A stretch of DNA of 14,622 nucleotides from Phycisphaerae bacterium (lineage in GTDB: Bacteria > Planctomycetota > Phycisphaerae > UBA1845 > Fen-1342), in assembly GCA_022842805.1 (NCBI GenBank), contig JALHOX010000059.1, positions 1 to 14,622 on the forward strand. The letters are read 5' to 3'. Below the pieces are notes generated by a model. That model ran no database searches, was not told the origin of the DNA, and saw nothing but the letters and a program-made list of their open reading frames with translations. Positions 13,677 through 14,622 of this stretch are shown here, in pieces (position 1 is the stretch's first letter; every line of letters starts with the position of its first letter). Made by a program: the position numbers and the translations under genes.

Positions 13677-14540
13677 ATGGGGGGCTCAGCGAGTGATTCC
13701 GCGCGCGGAACAGGGGCAGCGGGGGCTTCGTCCGCCGTTGCGCCGAATGATGATTTTCACCCCGCCTGGCGCGATTTTGGCGCGCACGCACGGCTCTGGT
13801 TCGTCGCGGTGGGCGGGCTGACGCTGGATCTGTGGTCCAAAGACTGGGCCTTTCGCACGCTCGACTATCACACGACACGCGTGCTCATTCCGCATGTGCT
13901 CGAGTTTCAGACCGTGCTCAATCCTGGAGCGCTGTTCGGTCTGGGGCGCGGGATGACCTCGGTTTTTCTGGTGGCGTCGGCCTTTGCTCTGGCGCTCGTC
14001 TTCTGGATGTTTCTGCAGAGCAGTCGCGATCGCTGGCTGTTTCACATCGCGCTCGGCGGCATTTTCGCCGGGGCGCTGGGCAACTTTTACGATCGCGTGA
14101 ATGTGCGGCTGGTGCGCTGGCCTGTGGAGGGCCGGGTCTATCGGCTCTATACGGCCGAGCCGCTGGAGGGCGGGCAACTATCGCTGTTGGAGTATCCGCC
14201 GCGCGGCGAAGCGACGCGCACGCGCCGGCTCTGGGCCGATCAGGCGCAGCTCGTCGGTCCCCCGGTGGGCCACGTTCGCGACTTCATCAAGATTCCGACG
14301 ACGATCTGGGGCCGTGAGCTTTGGCCCTGGGTGTTTAACGTGGCCGACATGTTGCTCGTGGGCGGGGTGAGCATTCTGGCGCTGACGCTGTGGACGGAGC
14401 GGCCGCGCGTGGCCGCGAAGTCGCCCGGCGATGCGGAGCGAGCTGATGGGCCGGCCGCGCCGCTGGCGCCGCTGCATGCGGGTGCGGCAGCGCCGCTGAT
14501 GGTTGAGTCAACCCCCCGCAATAATCCACCGCAAATCTGA
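13677..14540 (+). CDS. lspA: Lipoprotein signal peptidase (signal peptidase II) with large insertion
   Basis: 287 residues from the ATG at 13677. This membrane aspartic peptidase removes signal peptides from prolipoproteins after lipidation. Family motifs: a first membrane helix with LDLWSKDW (50-58), VLNPGALFGLG (80-90, canonical N-x-G-A-x-F-G), GALGNFYDRV (132-141) with catalytic Asp139, and FNVADMLLVGG (220-230) with catalytic Asp224. The two aspartates are 85 residues apart; in E. coli LspA the gap is 27. The extra segment (about 148-205) is hydrophilic and would lie in the periplasmic loop. N- and C-terminal extensions (1-25 and 240-287) are low-complexity. The start is uncertain: an in-frame TTG at 13641 and a GTG at 13614 exist. 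It could process the lipoprotein encoded at 5692-6756. Confidence 0.9.
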   Translation: MGGSASDSARGTGAAGASSAVAPNDDFHPAWRDFGAHARLWFVAVGGLTLDLWSKDWAFRTLDYHTTRVLIPHVLEFQTVLNPGALFGLGRGMTSVFLVASAFALALVFWMFLQSSRDRWLFHIALGGIFAGALGNFYDRVNVRLVRWPVEGRVYRLYTAEPLEGGQLSLLEYPPRGEATRTRRLWADQAQLVGPPVGHVRDFIKIPTTIWGRELWPWVFNVADMLLVGGVSILALTLWTERPRVAAKSPGDAERADGPAAPLAPLHAGAAAPLMVESTPRNNPPQI

Positions 14541-14588
14541 CGACTTTCCCGGTGAGGGATAGCGAGCCGTCCCCCACCTGGTCGGCGA

Positions 14589-14622
14589 CTACTTCTTTTC
14601 CTGCCGCATGCCGCGCAGGAAA
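14589..14622 (-). CDS. Possible C-terminus of a convergent gene (partial)
   Basis: On the minus strand the last bases read FLRGMRQEKK followed by a TAG stop at 14591-14589. The short basic tail looks like a natural protein end and would converge on lspA at 48 bp. Only ten residues are available, so no family can be named. Confidence 0.3.
   Translation of the reverse strand, partial: FLRGMRQEKK
14597..14622. terminator. Inverted repeat downstream of lspA, possible terminator
   Basis: TTTCCTGC (14597-14604) and GCAGGAAA (14615-14622) are perfect complements with a 10-nt loop, reaching the window edge. With its A/T ends it could be a bidirectional terminator after lspA, but it overlaps the possible convergent reading frame and may be incomplete here. 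Confidence 0.35.

Overview
The window looks like chromosomal DNA from an uncultured, GC-rich planctomycete, probably of the Phycisphaerae. The best taxonomic clue is the first gene, which ends in a type I dockerin of the 'GDLNGDG...DISGFVLALTNP...GDIGQFVEALTG' type that is typical of that class. The strong G/C third-position bias, which creates many long antisense open frames, and the small secreted and membrane proteins without named families fit this. No rRNA, tRNA, CRISPR array, transposase or phage gene was recognised.

Layout. 1-1046: 3' part of a secreted dockerin protein, followed by a strong hairpin terminator. 1250-5546 (minus strand): a zinc-dependent alcohol dehydrogenase, a helical hypothetical protein, a multi-pass membrane protein and a GT-C type membrane glycosyltransferase. 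5692-6756 (minus): a lipoprotein with a LacI-like ligand-binding fold, divergent from 6919-7818 (plus), a secreted Gly/Thr/Asn-rich protein. 7983-9011: a two-helix membrane protein with a TPR-like domain. 9010-9162: three small palindromic hairpins related by a compensatory base-pair change. 9189-10229: a divergent TrpD. 10260-10275: an exact copy of the ParB-binding parS consensus. 10414-11794: a small EF-Tu-domain-2-like protein and a beta-propeller-like protein. 11907-12583 (minus): a FitAB/VapBC-type toxin-antitoxin pair with a palindromic operator. 12896-14540: a DksA/TraR-family protein that has lost half of its zinc cysteines, and lspA with a large insertion, behind a near-consensus sigma70 promoter. 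The last bases may hold the C-terminus of a convergent gene.

How the parts relate. Most genes are single units or pairs. Clear units are antitoxin-toxin (4-nt overlap), dksA-like-lspA (40-nt gap) and perhaps glycosyltransferase-membrane protein (66-nt gap). I see no multi-gene defence or biosynthetic system. The most notable items are the perfect parS with a 12-nt partial echo 173 bp downstream, the DksA-like protein with a Cys/Thr/Cys/Tyr zinc site, TrpD with changes at its metal and substrate motifs, and the covarying intergenic hairpins. All functional statements rest on motif reading by eye; no database search was possible.
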